From Populus alba (Eukaryota; Streptophyta; Magnoliopsida; Malpighiales; Salicaceae), in assembly GCF_005239225.2 (NCBI RefSeq), contig NC_133295.1, positions 4,464,001 to 4,528,000 of the forward strand: a stretch of 64,000 nucleotides of DNA, given 5' to 3'. The translations under genes and the position numbers were made by a program. Below are positions 1-13,600 of this stretch, in pieces. The notes beneath the pieces were generated by a model. The model worked only from the letters and a program-made list of their open reading frames with translations, was not told the origin of the DNA and made no database searches. The stretch's first letter is position 1; every line of letters begins with the position of its first letter.

Positions 1-1153
1 ACAGTATAGATCACAAGGTAGGAAAATCGTCTCGCGTGCATGCTGCTCTCTGATTGTATAAAAGCTTAGTGATAATCCAAAAGCACAAAAGAGCAAGATA
101 CCAAAAAAAAAAAAACAAAGTTCTCATTAGCCAAGTGGGGCGACAAGACATTTCAGTGATATCCGAGTATCATCACATCCAAGAGCTCAGTCACACCAGA
201 TTAGTTTCTCTGATCCTTAAATGGGGTTTTCAAAACTGTGTACAATCACAGATCAACATGAGTTGTGTGAAGGTTCCATGCTCTGTATTCCAGGTTCACC
301 GATTGCAATGAACGATGTTCCTGCAATAGACAAAGCTCTGTTATGCATATTACCAGCTTCAGAGGAATGGCGACGCTAGACAGCATTATAACACGACTAG
401 AACCACAACATGACACCAAATTAACGAGTCAAAAGCAATTCATGCCAATGTGAAAAAAATTAAATGCAGATACCCCGTCCCAAATCCATAGTCCCTAACT
501 AATTAGCAGGTCATCTTCAGCTAAAAAAAAATATATTTTACTGCATGGTAAAGCTAAAGATTTCATACCTAGAAACCAACTAGATGTAATTTAGGAAAAG
601 ATTTTAAAATAAGCATGTCATAGCTGTGATACTTGGGCCAGCTACCAATCACTATTCCAATACCCAAAACAAAACAATTGATCATACTTTTTCTGTGACA
701 AAGTCGGGTTCCATTGATAAAGTTGATCGTACATTTTCTCCTAAAGGATTGCAAGGAGTTCAGGGCCAAGAATGTGGGCAGTCTGTTCTATGACATTTTT
801 TTATGGTTACACTAGATGATATTTCTTAAAGCTAAGCAAGGCCATGAAACCAACAACTCCAGCAAAAGAAAGGCACACCATATAATAGCAAACCCAGATT
901 ACTTTGAATCAAGACCTCACTTTTCACCATGTGAAAAGACTTGCATACAAATTCACTTTGTGGAAAGACTTGGGTAAAAAGGGTGTGCATGAACAGACAA
1001 TTGTTGTGACACAAGATTCTGGAATTTTAGCTCTTCAATTGATCAGAAAAGGACCCCCTTCTCATCCAAATTTTTTCATGATAAGAATGAAAAAAGTCAA
1101 ATTTATACCAGCTAGTTGCAAACCAAACCTTATCCTTTTTCTCATGAAGAAGG
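1..1153. other. Region 3' of SRP19, no gene seen
   Basis: This holds the 3' untranslated region and downstream flank of the minus-strand SRP19 gene. Short open frames are present on both strands. None shows a recognisable domain or continues through plausible splice sites, so I call no gene here. Confidence 0.5.
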
Positions 1154-3202
1154 CTATCTTTTCTTTCTCCCACCCTTCCCAGACTTGGATGTTGAAACAT
1201 TTGCCGTGGATGCAGGCTCCAGCTTTTTGGTCCTCCCAGGATGTCTAGGTACCAGTTCTGCAACATGGAACATAAGCTGTTTTCCTGCAATAAGGTTGAA
1301 GTTTCAAATCCATTACATATGAAATGTAGGACAGACGCTCATATATAAGTGGCATCAGCCCATCCAACTTTGAGCTGATTTTTAATTGTTTTTTCACCTT
1401 ACACTTTACTTTCTTGATAGATGTGACAAAAATACACCCCTGTTTTTCCTTTGTTCTATTTCTCTCCCTATTCCTCCAGGTCAATGAAGTACAGTGCCAT
1501 GGCATATCAGGTGCATGAGAGGCAGCTCTCAATTTCTCAACTAAACTAAAAGGGAACAATCATCAAACAGTCCAGATCACCAAGTGGAGCACTGGTATTT
1601 CAGGTAAAGGCTGCTAACCACTCATTAACATGCAAGAGGTGTCCACAAAATCATCAATTAAAACAACACCAATATAAAGGTCAGTTCAGCTCTTAAGTGA
1701 TGGATCCCTAGCAGAAACTAGTCTTATGCAATACTAGATGTCAATGACACCATAACATACTAAATATACATTCTTAGATTGGTTAAATTTATGTGTCAAT
1801 ATCCCTTCTTGAAAAGTCTCTGTGCAGAGTAACAGAAACCAATTCGCATATCAATATTTACTGTCCCTTGGAAATTAGGACCACTTAAATGATACCATTG
1901 AGTCACCAACATGTTATCCGCATTAGAATTAATTGCAAATATTTCACTTTAAGGATTATTAGAGAACAAAATAAAGAGGTGTCTACAAGACAGGTGGAGG
2001 TGCCAATGAGCATGTGGCAAATATAAAAATAAACTGTCATATGGGAAGTATAAAGAAAAATCTTATATAAGTTTTGTTGAATTCACCAATACATATGGAT
2101 TCATGGAAAAGGAAGGAGAGTACCAGAATTAACAGAAAGGAAGTTTGATTTCTTTTGGATCTTAAAATGAGAAAAAGAAAAGGGGAGTGAATGGGAAAAG
2201 GAGGGGGTTAGATTTCCTAGTTCATCTCACTTGTGAGAGGAAATCATCTAAAAGATTTTAAAATATGTATTATCATTTAAAAAATGTCAGATTCTTCTAT
2301 ATATTTGCAAGATTCTAGCCACTGGCAGCTTGATACATGTTCCTCGTCAGAGTCTCTAACCATAAAGCTGCTTCACTTAATGGATATGAGCCTATCCTGT
2401 GAATCAATTACAGCAAAACAAAACACAATGATGGCACAGTTCTATACCATGTCAAAGCATTAACCCAAAATCTCAAGCCACTATTTGAAGAGGCTATAAA
2501 CTATTGAAAGCCATAACAATCCTTGTACATAACAAATATGGAATTACTTCAACACTAGCAACTCATGAAAATTGTTCTCTTTGTTAAAATAAAGAAAAGA
2601 TGAGGAAGAGGAAAGAAGAATGGTGAGGCATAATTCAATGTAATAGGCATAAAAGATTGACAAAATCACACTTGATCAATACCAATACACTTAAATTTAA
2701 GTGTTGAAAAAACTATATGTCCAAATCCATCAATTTACGCAGATCTCAGAAAGAAAAAGAAAAGGATAATTAATGAAAAAGAAGCCAAAAGAAAGATCAG
2801 AATCATATGATAAAAAGTATGCTTACGGGAAGGAATTGCAGGATTACATAAAGTCCCATCTTCTCTTTTCAGCAATACTCTCACTCTCCCTACTTGCATG
2901 AAATCTCGTGGATACGCCTTATCAATCTAGAACATCCAAGAAGCATCATAAATCACAAACAAAGAGCAATCACAAGCTCTAATAATAAAAAAAAGAAAAA
3001 AACTGGGGATTGCAAAACAAACCTCAATTGCAAATGGAAGTTTGAGGTGGCCACAACAATCACCAATCTCAACACAAGTAGGGTTCTCACACGCCTTTTC
3101 TGCACTAATCCGCCTCCCTTCAGCTATTGTTTTCTTTGAGTTAATGTAGACAGGATATAACACCACCCATTTCTTTATATTTGGCACTCCACCATCCATC
3201 AT
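1154..3202 (-). CDS. SRP19: Signal recognition particle 19 kDa subunit (SRP19)
   Basis: SRP19 binds the 7S RNA of the signal recognition particle and prepares it for SRP54, so it acts in co-translational targeting to the ER. Three exons are visible on the minus strand: 3202-3023, 2926-2827 and 1284-1154, all with GT-AG introns. They join in frame into 136 residues, close to the usual plant length. The start is MMDGGVPNIKKWVVLYPVYI; the next Met at 3199 matches the usual plant start MDGG. Exon 1 carries NSKKTIAEGRRIS and the ENPTCVEI region. Exon 2 carries DKAYPRDFMQVGRVRVLLKR. Exon 3 encodes VAELVPRHPGR and the basic tail SKSGKGGRKKR typical of the family. Intron 2 is long (1.54 kb). The frame is open throughout and I see no defect. 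The leader upstream of 3202 probably reaches about 3650. Confidence 0.93.
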
Positions 3203-4099
3203 CACCTATCTCTCCCTGTTACAAAAACAATTTTCCATAAAAATTAAAATCATACAGTTCAACCAAGTAACCAATGCTGATCTCAATTTCTTTTAAAAAA
3301 AAATGCTCTTGATTTTTACATACCCAGAATTGAAAATCAAGACTTTAACAAACCAAACAAGCACATATTGAAAATTATGAAATGAGGGTTTTAATTTTAA
3401 GACTCTGATTCATTATTTTCACCCTAAGCCTACAATCGACACAAAAACATTGACCAGGAGTGGAATCACAATTATTTACAGCTAAAAAATAAAACTATGG
3501 CGTAAAACCTAAACGAGAAATCGGAGATAGAAGAAAAGGAGAATGGGCGTCGTTATTAGAAGTGAAAGAGAGAGAAAAAAAAGAAAAGGACTCACGAATT
3601 GAGACCTTGGCTTCGCGTTTTGTCGTGTGAGATCTAGTAGCGCTCCCTGGTGTGATGGAGTACGATGATATGAGAAACTCTGTAGTCTTCAGCTTTTTCG
3701 TTTCTTTTTTTCCTATAATTGCATTTTAGTCCCTCAAGTTTGAGGCCAATGTAAGAAATAGAAATAGCTAATTTACATTATCACCCAAAATTTCACCAAC
3801 CCAATTTTTTTTCTCTTGCAGTAAGGCTTTTCAAAAAACAAAAAAAACTTGAACAGCTAATACAGAAAGCCCGTGTCTGAAATACAAGGCAATGAAAGCC
3901 CAAGAAACACGGATTACCCAAGCCTACAAAATCAAATAGAAGCCTAAATCTCTCCAAAGGGATAAAGTTATTTTTTCTGTAATTATTATTATTAATTTGA
4001 TAGGTGATTTAATAAACAAATTGAATTTTAACCCATCTCTATTGGTCAGTTCGCACTCCCAGGGAAAAAAAAAAGAAAAATTAAAGCATAAGTAATGTT

Positions 4100-4345
4100 T
4101 CCAAGACAATATTAAAAAATAATATAAATCATATTTAAAAGCTTTATTTAATAATTTAATTTATTAAGTGAAAATAATTTTATTATATGATATCAAAGTT
4201 TTGATAATCAAGTGATCATAAATTTAAAGTTTATCACTCTTATTTATTTAATAAAAATTAAGCATAAAATAATATGAATCTGTGCAAGTTTTCGAGTTCA
4301 AAATTTTTTTATTTTAGAAATATATTAAAAAATAATATAAATTAC
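4100..4345. repeat. Dispersed repeat, copy 1 (related to 32256-32480)
   Basis: It shares an ordered set of short blocks with 32256-32480: an ataatataaat block, an aagctttt-like block, atatcaaagt, aaaattaagca and gtgcaagtt. The copy is heavily degraded. The family could be a SINE or a solo LTR; I cannot decide between them. Confidence 0.4.
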
Positions 4346-5034
4346 ATCTAAAAAAAAAAAAATTTTCTTTCATATTACTCAAATTAGCGTCCTTGATACA
4401 AGTTAGGATTCAAGTCAAATTGATAAAATAGAAGACATATGTGATCTTCGCTAGAGTTAAAAGAGAATATTAAAGAAACTTCAGATATTTTACATATAGT
4501 TTTAGAAAAAAAAAATAGTCGTAACTTTTATTTATATTGTTGGCTCTATGGACCAGAAAATTAAGAAAATATCAAATAGTGAGATGGTCTTTTTGGAAAG
4601 CAAAGATTTTTGAAAGAGCTCATATACATGGATACTACCAAATTTAATTATACAAATAAACTATTGTGTGATGAAGTTGCTTATGCCGTTTTAATCAAAA
4701 TATTTTTTTTTTCTTTGGCATAGTCAAGATAAATTAATTTCTAATGGTCAAGTTTTTTTCAAGCTGCTGGAGAGATTGATATAAAGAGTTTGCATATATC
4801 ATAAATTAGATTTTAAAATTAATAATTGAATACATGTTAGTATGTTACTTTGTGAATAAACTAACTAAAATACTATATTCTAATTATATATTATTTTGAA
4901 ATAAAAAAGTTGAGTTTTTTTTTCATAAACTAAATGTTTTTCTTAATTCATAATCATTATCAATAATTCACTGTAAATTATCTTTCAGAATTAAATTTGT
5001 GTCAACTTCTTGTCTAATATTATGATAATAATTA

Positions 5035-5185
5035 TTTTTTAAAGTATTTCTAACTTGGAAATATATTAAAATAATATTTTTTTTAAAAAAAATTTATTTT
5101 TAATATCAGCACATTAAAATAATAAAAAAATATTAAAAAATTAATTTAAAATAAAAAAAATATTTTTAAAATATTTTTATACTGC
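5035..5185. repeat. MITE-like AT-rich repeat, degraded
   Basis: It resembles the intact element at 56661-56871: a tttttaaagtattt block, an aatatattaaaataat block, an aatatcagcacattaaaa block and a final run of A-rich sequence. The terminal inverted repeats are not recognisable. Confidence 0.4.
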
Positions 5186-5882
5186 AAAAACAAAGGTGCA
5201 ACATGTATGAGAAAGGGCGGACTCAAATAGAAGAAAAGGGAGATGTTTTCAAAATATTCAAAACAGCCATTAATAGTTCTATGAGTTCAAATTTGCCCCT
5301 CCTTGTTTTAGACGTTGGCCCCATTACATTATTATACGTTATATATAGACATACATAAAGCTAAAATATTGGTGTTTTTAATGATGATGATGCTCAAAAA
5401 TAATAATAGTGCTAATAATAATAATTTATTATGATTGCAATAATATTAATAATAATTTTAATTGTGATAATTATAACAACAACAATGATAATAATTAGAA
5501 TATCAATAGTAATAATATTAACAACCTAGCTAGCTAACTTGCTCATAAAGTCATAATAAATTATTTTTGTTTTATATTTTATTTTATTTTTTATATTATT
5601 ATATCAAAATCATTGAAAACACTATAAAATGTATATTTGATATTTTTTCAAATATAGTTTCATATACAAAAATAAATTGCGCTTTAATATAAAACCTATA
5701 TATCTTGATTTTATTCTTCACTTTTTTTTCTTATAATATATATTATGAGATATTAGATATTTTGGACATGAATAAGTGGATATTTAATTAGACATTTTAA
5801 ATATACGAAAAGATGGAAGCAAGTTTGAGAAAATGGAGGAATCCGATGTTGGTATGCTTATCCAACGCGAAATAATGTCAGA

Positions 5883-5914
5883 CTAGTTTTGGTACCCGCG
5901 TGATGCTGCGGGGT
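5883..5914 (-). terminator. Helitron 3' terminus: CTAG end and subterminal hairpin
   Basis: On the plus strand the site reads A, then CTAG (5883-5886), then about 8 bases, then CCCGC (5895-5899) pairing with GCGGG (5908-5912) around an 8-base loop. Read on the element's own strand this is hairpin, short spacer, CTAG, T. That is the rolling-circle termination signal of Helitrons. Confidence 0.82.
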
Positions 5915-6379
5915 GTTTAAAGTGAAATTTAATTTTAATTATTATTATAATTATTTATAAATTAATTAGAAATGTTATATAGCAAAACATATGACATTCA
6001 TACATATCAAAAGACATGACATTCATAAAGCAAGTTGCAAAAGTTAAGTAAAAATAGTTAAATCCAAGTATAACAAAAGTATCTACAGTTACATATTTTA
6101 CGCTTTATGCATATAGATAAAGAAGTGGACGTCAATGAACGGGAGGTTGTATTAACAAAGCAGATGATAAAGACGTCGAATTAGCTTGCGATGTTTGATA
6201 AGAAAGCATTGATTAACTGAATGCTATTTTTTTTCCTACAGCAAAAGATAAGTGCAACCGTAAGTTATAATTTTTTTATAAAGCAATAAATATCAAATAT
6301 TCTTGACGATAAATTGGAAATGAGAAATAAAGATTTAATTGTTGCTGAGTATATGAGTTCATAAAGAAGGGAAGGCAAT

Positions 6380-9300
6380 TCAAAAATAGATATAAACCTT
6401 TTCAGTTGATGAAATGGAGAGGCGTTGCTTTTTTGAAAGTCCTTGTCTAGGAGCATCATCATCTTCACAAAATTGTTCCTTTGATGAGTTTGCATAATCT
6501 TTCAAGGGTCTTGGTTGGAGAAGTTGGGAGCTGAATCATATATTAAAAGGAAGTACTTAAGTAATAGCAAGTGTAAACAATAGGAATGAAAGACAAAACT
6601 ATTTATTTATTAGTAGAACGCTCAAGTAGTAAGCCCAACTTCTTGAAATCAGAAAATGACAATTAAAACAATAATATAGTTCAAAAGGGATTCCACATGA
6701 TGATATTTGGATGCTGAATAAGACATTAAGAATGAAAGGGAAGACTATTTATAAATTCATAGAACAGTCAAGTAATAATTGTTAAAGGGATGTATTAGGA
6801 AATGACAAATAAAACTTTATCATGGTTGAAGTAGCATTGCGCAGGATCATAAATTTATGGTAGAATACATGGATTATTTTTTATGTGTGAGCAAGCGAAC
6901 CAAACCTATCGTGCGGCCCAGCATCATCGAAGATTAATGCTCTTTTTGACTGGCGATGGCAACTGTCATGGAATGTGTCTTTTTGCGGAGAGGTGTGCTG
7001 CTGTGAAGCTGGAGTCTGAAGTTGAGACTGATCTATACTCAAGGGATCTGCAAGGTTTAGTGTTGGAGGGGTGAAAGGTATGGAACTTCCAGCATCAATG
7101 GTTACCGGGCCTGTTGCGTCAGCAGCTTTAATGGGGCTAGCCGGGTTAATACATGCTTCAGTTGTAATGTCATCGAAGATGTTGCAAACATATATTTCAC
7201 ATCTGCTAAGAACATATTTGTAGGCTCCAAATCGAAGCTGAAATATTTTTGTTTTGTTTAATTTCTCAATCATTTGAGGTGGAACAATAAATGGGTCAGT
7301 GAATTTTTTGTCGAACACCAAATGATGAGCTGAAGCGTTGAAAAAATACTCAGTTGTCTTTCCGGAGAGAATAAAGTTCGTGACATCTTGACCATCGCTG
7401 ACAATGCAATTGATTCTGAACCTAAAAGACATTAAAAAGTGTTTTAGTTAATAATGAAAGAAAAGCATAGGGAAAAAATCCCTTAAAACTTTTGAAAATG
7501 CAAGGTTGTTTGGTATGCATGGTAGTTGAACCATGGGACTGGTGTAGAGGTTGGATAGTCATGTTCCATGCATCGTAAATTATTAGGGAGTCCAGAGAGT
7601 GGCTTGTTGCAATTTGGACAGCTCTCGCACCACCATCCCTTGAAGAGATCATAATCCACTATGAAAGCTTTACATGTAAATCTTTCATTCTGCAGGTGCC
7701 AAGTAAAACAAAAAGTCATACAATTTTTTTTTTTAAATAAGGATGATGCAGTGTTGGTAATTATTAATAGTAATATAATCATAATTATAGTATTTAGTTG
7801 GACTATCAGCAAATCGAATGAATAGAAATTAAAACTTATCTATGTGTATTGATGGGAAACGAACAAATATATCTCATGATAATATGATGCATGTATAAAG
7901 AGCAGGAGATAAAAGAAAATAAACTATAGTTAATTATAATTTATGCATTATATCTGGGAAAACATAAATTGACATTTGCCAAATAAAAACCCAAATTTCC
8001 TAAAACAAATTCAAACATGTAGGAAGCAAGAGCCCAAACCCATATCTGAAGCTTTATTATAAACCATAAAGAATGATGGGTAGTCAATCCAATGAAGCCT
8101 CATGCTTACTATTGCATTTTTAAACAGGTCATTTTTATCCTAGAAATAATTTAACAGCTTTGTTTTGCTTGTAATAAGAAATATTTAAAAATAAATATAA
8201 TAGATACCTTGTGCTTGAATGGGTCCATACAGAGGATCTCTCTTATTGTTCTCCTATTTTCATTTATTTGAGTTTCCAATGATAGAATAGCTTGTGATGA
8301 TGGAGGTAGTTGGTGCAAGTCAACAGGCATTTGACCATAGCTACGTAAAGATAAAGAAAAAACTGTTGAGAATTCATTTAAATATTAATAAATAAATTGG
8401 ATTTGAACAAATGTAAAAGGTTTGAAGAATATAGAAATTTACTAATGTTTGTATGCTAATAACTCTGGTATGTCCGGGTTAAAATACCAAAGTGAAGCTG
8501 CGGTGCCAATCAAATTTGCAGATCCTACAAAGAATATAACAAATACATATTTAGTGGTGTATATTTAATGTCAAGAGGTTATTAAATTTGAACTAAAAAG
8601 TTAAGAAAATGGAATCATGATACCCCTAAATTCATAGACTCGAAAACCAGCAAAAGCAACGATGACTAGAGAATCTTGTTCTATCAAAGAAGCCTCGTCA
8701 AAGCTTCGAGCAATGTCACCCCATAAAGTAATACGAAGCTCCTCGCCTCTAAACAAAATAAAAGTATATCAGACTAATGCCAGGAGGAATTGATTATAAT
8801 AAATAATTTTAATTTATCATCAACCGTATATTTTCAAGAATGAACTCCCTTTTGTCTTCAAGTGTTTGGCCCCGAACTAAAATCTTCTCAATCGGTTGTA
8901 TTGCTTTTAGTCTACCAAGAACATCTATATAAATTATTGAATAATCATGTCAGCGTAATAAAAAAAATTATGCATGATACAGTTTGCTACATAAGGGTAA
9001 GAATGAAGAACACCTGTGAGAAGTCTTGATTCTTTTCCTTTGTTAAGGACATGTGTGAAATCAGTGAAATTGAAGTAATATCGTGGAATGGAAAGTGGGA
9101 GAGAATTGAGGCGAGTAACTTTGGTGTCAGACTTAAGATCAATAACAGCTTCATGGCTAACAACAGTATTCATGTACCGATTTTCAAAGGTGTAGAAGTT
9201 TTTGACTTCATAATAGTCACCCTCAGTAATGATTGAAGAAAAATGGGCAGTATCTCTAAATTTGGCTAATCCTTGTATTGCACCACCCTTTTTCATTAAA

Positions 9301-10257
9301 AAAAAGGCAATAATTGGTGTCAATGCATAATGGCAAGGTTAAAATATGTAGAATGATGGATGAGTAGAAAAAGTAATCTTGAGCATAGTAAAATCATAGC
9401 CTCTGGTTTTTTGGCCACATTGATAAAATCATCTTTCATGTATGCATATGTTATTGTTAAGAATTTGTTTTATTAATGTAGACAACAACTGCTAGTTGTT
9501 TTTTGCTATAATGTTAGAAAAAAAGTTAAGAGGTTTTTCAAATTGCAGCATTCTCTATTTGGAAATTTTTTGGGTAAAATTGATCATACCATTTTAATTT
9601 GATTTCAACTGCTAAAATCATTTTTAAATTGTTTTTATATTTTTAATTTTTCTTATTTTAAATTAATTTTTTATATATATTTTAAAATTGTTATCATATA
9701 TTAATATATAAAAAATTAAAAAAATATAAAATTTTATTTCAATATATTTCTAAATTAAAAAAATTCAAATAATAATAATTATTATTATATTTCTAAAAAC
9801 TCCAAAATTAAGTTATTTGCTACACCATATATTTTTGTAGCAAAGATGGTGCCAAAAAACTACTTCATTGCATCTCATTTGTTTCCTTCCATTTCTTTTT
9901 CGCATCATTTGTACATAGTTATGTTTAGTTTATTAAGTTTGAACAGACTATAGAAATAGCAAAAACATTTGGGCGGCAAACTAAATAATGGACCAAATTT
10001 GACACTAAATTATGTTAGTATTCCATTGCCTCTAAAAAAATACAGCTTAAAAAATAGAATGTAAGCAGAGGCAAGAATTTGAATAAAACAATAATAAAGG
10101 TCATATTAGTAGATATGCTGCATACCTGACGATCAACAAATAGACAATTGAAGTTTGTTGCTTGTCCATTTTGTTTTGAAATCCAAACACGACATACTCG
10201 AGCTTGGATTAAAGGGTAGAAAACATATTTTTTAATGTTCTGCAAATGAATAGCCAT
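6380..10257 (-). CDS. Helitron-encoded RPA1-like single-strand DNA-binding protein
   Basis: This is a replication protein A large-subunit paralogue of the kind carried by plant Helitrons, presumed to coat single-stranded DNA during rolling-circle transposition. I resolve nine exons with GT-AG introns: 10257-10126, 9287-9014, 8924-8825, 8748-8624, 8524-8443, 8340-8208, 7689-7532, 7421-6906 and 6530-6380. They sum to 1671 bases, and every junction keeps the frame, giving 556 residues without a stop. Exon 1 (NIKKYVFYPLIQARVCRVWI) starts the first OB fold (DUF223). Exons 2-5 carry further OB-fold sequence (SSIITEGDYYEVKNF, EELRITLWGDIARSF). Exon 7 holds the zinc ribbon (WWCESCPNC, then C and H). 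Exon 8 completes the C-terminal DNA-binding domain. The last exon has a basic KKQR stretch. It lies 0.4 kb downstream of the helicase gene. The exon 2 acceptor is the weakest call. Confidence 0.82.
9595..9805. repeat. MITE-like AT-rich repeat inside RPA intron 1
   Basis: It has the same poly-A/T block structure as the other degraded MITE-like copies in the window (ttttaaattaattttttata, ttaatatataaaaaatta). It lies in the first intron of the Helitron RPA gene, so it inserted after or together with the Helitron. The boundaries are approximate. Confidence 0.35.
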
Positions 10258-10651
10258 TTCTCTGCATAAAAAAAGCAAGCAAAAGCTGAACAGATAAAGA
10301 CAAAAATTTAAAGACAAAAAAAAACATGAGATTAAAATATAAAGACAAAAAAGCAGGCAGCAAAGTTGTTGATCCATAAAATTTGCACTGCATGGATTAA
10401 GTTTTGTGAAGCAAAAAAAAAAACTTACATGAAATAACAAAAGTAGGCAGCAAAGCCGTTGATCCAAAGCAGAAAAATAAACAGCAGACAAAGCGAAAGA
10501 CTACCCTGAAAAAACATGGAAAGACTTTATGAAAAATAGGGAAGCATGAGAGATTATTGTTGGCATGCATCGAAAAAACAGAAGAAAAAATTTAAATATA
10601 TGATAGTTAAAATGGAATTAAATTTGATTTTTTTTTATGTTGCAAGAAGAC

Positions 10652-13600
10652 TCATAGATGTTTAAGCTTGTGATTAGAAAATCTTAACATACAAAAGATA
10701 CAACAACAAATAAAAAGATCACCTTTTGGCAATAATTGAATGATATCTTTGTAAACAATGTTTTTGGCATAACATGATGGATTTCCTTCATGATCGAAGG
10801 AAATGATTTTAAGCCCATTCTTTGATGTAACTCTTGATAAGGCAACGTATAATTGACCATGACTGAAAACTTGTTCTTTCAAGAAGACACCAACAATCTT
10901 AAGTGATTGTCCTTGGCTTTTATTAATAGTCATAGCATAGCAAGGCCTAACAGGAAACTGTCTTCGTTTGATTGTGAAAGGGCATTTCTTATCATTAACT
11001 GGAAAGACAATTCGTGGAATAAAAACTCGATCTCCAATGTTAGAACCGGTAATAATTTGGGCTTCAATAATTCGCTCAGCAAGCTGTGTAACAATAAGCC
11101 TTGTTCCATTACATAAACCAGCAGAGGGACTAAGGTTCTGAAGTAACATAATTGGTGTGCCAATTTTCAAAGAAATATTATGCTGTGGCACACCATTAAA
11201 GTCAAGCTGGTTGATAAATTCAATTGGATACAATAAATCTATTTTGTCCATGTCGCTAGAAGTTGTTTGAATAGAATCACAACTAAGAAAGTTGTATTTA
11301 TGACCAGGTATAATATCAAGGATAAAAGTATTAATCTCAGAAACAGTCAGGTTCTTTGGTGTAATAATTGCCCTGTCTTTAAAATAGAATGAGTCAAGAT
11401 GAGCCCTTTCAATGTCAGGATATATAGCAGAGACAATAGCTGCAATCGGACAATCCATTATTTGAACTTGAAGTTCACATGGGATTTTGATAAATGTTGC
11501 ATCATGATCATCTGGAACAGCCAAATCACATAATTGCCCATCACCAATTAAAAGGATCCATTCTACAAACTGTCTAAGTTCTTCTTTTTGATCTGGGCTT
11601 AAACCATCAGCTGATAGTCGCATATTTTGATTCAAAGTAAGGCATGTGAATGCAGACCAAAGCAATGAGCTAGTAAAAGAAGCATTAATTATTTCTTCCT
11701 TTGTTCCTCCAGGTATAACAGGAAGAATTTGTCGGAAATCCCCACCTAATAAGACGGACTTACCACCGAATGGATTGTTGAGTCGTCTCTCATCTGGTGT
11801 TTTAAGAACATCTCGTAGAGACCTGTCCAAAGCTTCAAAACAGAATTTATTATTCATCGGAGCCTCATCCCAAACAATGAGTGATGTCATCTCCAGTAGT
11901 CGTGAAAGGTGAGTGTTGTGTTTAATCTCACACGTTGAATTCTCATTCACTTCTAATGGAATTTTAAATCTAGAATGGGTTGTTCGTCCTCCAGGTAATA
12001 AAGAGAAGCTATTCCAGATGAGGCAACAGCAAGCACAATTAAACCTTCAGATCTAACTCGATTAATAATTGTATGCCATAAAAAAGTCTTTCCTGTCCCA
12101 CCATGACCATGAACAAATATGAGCGCTTGTTTGTTTTGTAGTATAGATGTAATAACAGAGTCATAGATGTTTCTTTGACATGGGTTAAGAAGTGGCATAG
12201 CTAATGAATGGTTATTTCTGAGCTCAGCAAGATCATAGTCAAGCTCTTCCCTTAAAAGTTTGTTTCTGACCTCATCCATCAATCGACCATTTGGCATTGG
12301 AAGTTTATGATCTTTCAATGATGTTGCGGAACCATTTAAAAGTTGTTCAAGTTCATATAGCACATAGTTCTTAAGTTCTTCATCAGACAAACGAACGTTC
12401 GATATTGAAAAAGAAGATCTTAGGTGGTATTCAATGTCATCATGCATAGAATGCCAAAACTGATTGAAAAGACTATTTGGATCGGCAACCTCGCAAAACA
12501 TAATAATATTAACAAAAAGTTGCCTTAGTTGCGAAGAGGAAGCAATTGGAATAGCTTCAGCAAATGCGTCTGACCATTCTTTATCATCTCCTAAAAGCCC
12601 CAAAGCCTTGCATGCAAGTTGAAAAGTTGGAAACATTGTACCAGAGATTTGTCGCAAGTCTTCAAAGCTTTTTGCTCCCTTAACATGGTTAAGTAACATT
12701 CTGAGAAAATACAACTCCCCAGCAGCAGGATGGATATACACAATGCGACCAAGGCAAAATCCACGTGATCTAATAATCCATTCTTTTTGCCTCGCATCCC
12801 AAACGTACTTGCTTGGAAACTGTGAGTAATATAGATCTCGTGCATTGACATCAACTTTGTTGCGCTCAAACCACTCTGTAAGCATTGTCTTGTTAATCCC
12901 AGGCCTTCTAAGAACTGATGGTAAGGATTCATTACCTGAAAAAAAACACATGGTGCTGCAATGGTAGATGGACTTGGAGTCTTTCAACAGCTGGGCTCCT
13001 TGAATGAATCGGGAATTGGAATAGCCGCCATACTGCCTCATATGGACAAATGAATCTACAGTTTAGATAAGCTTGTATTTCATCAGTAGTCTATTTTTTC
13101 ATAACCATTCTACATCGATCAGCTCCTTTTCTAACATACTTAAAAAGATACTTAATAAGCATGGATTGACAACAAATTTCAACATTAATGTGTGCATTGT
13201 ATCGGAGCAAAAGTTCTTTGTTGTATGGCACAACATGACAATTTGAGAGAGAAATGCCAGTTTTGACAACGTGACCCATAGGCTGCATGCGTCGTTTATA
13301 ATAAACAAAGCCATTCTCATCAAAGACAGTTGCATCCTTGTTTTTTTTTTGGAAATCGTTTGGAACATTTATTCTTTTGCATGCATTGAGCCTTTGGATT
13401 TGCAGCGCCACATGGACCATGCATCATAAATTTTGAAACTATTTCATAGCAAATAGGATCTTGATTCTTGTCAGGTATCTCAGCTGAAATAATAGAGTCA
13501 ACATCCTCAGGTGAATGGAATTTGAATTCTGGAGCTAGCCAGACTAATAAATGAGTATTCGGCAAGCCTCTTTTTTGGAACTCCACAGCGCAAACATCTA

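Larger units (their letters stand above)
3203..5882. other. SRP19 leader/promoter region and AT-rich intergenic DNA
   Basis: The first 450 bases probably hold the SRP19 5' untranslated region and promoter. Beyond about 3700 the sequence is very AT-rich, with poly(A)/poly(T) runs, a degraded MITE-like stretch near 5035-5185 and imperfect ATA/GAT trinucleotide runs at about 5380-5530. I see no gene. Confidence 0.5.

Noticed and set aside
2320..2400. Exon-like minus-strand frame (PLSEAALWLETLTRNMYQ) in SRP19 intron 2
   Set aside because: SRP19 is complete without it, and no family match or convincing splice sites support it.
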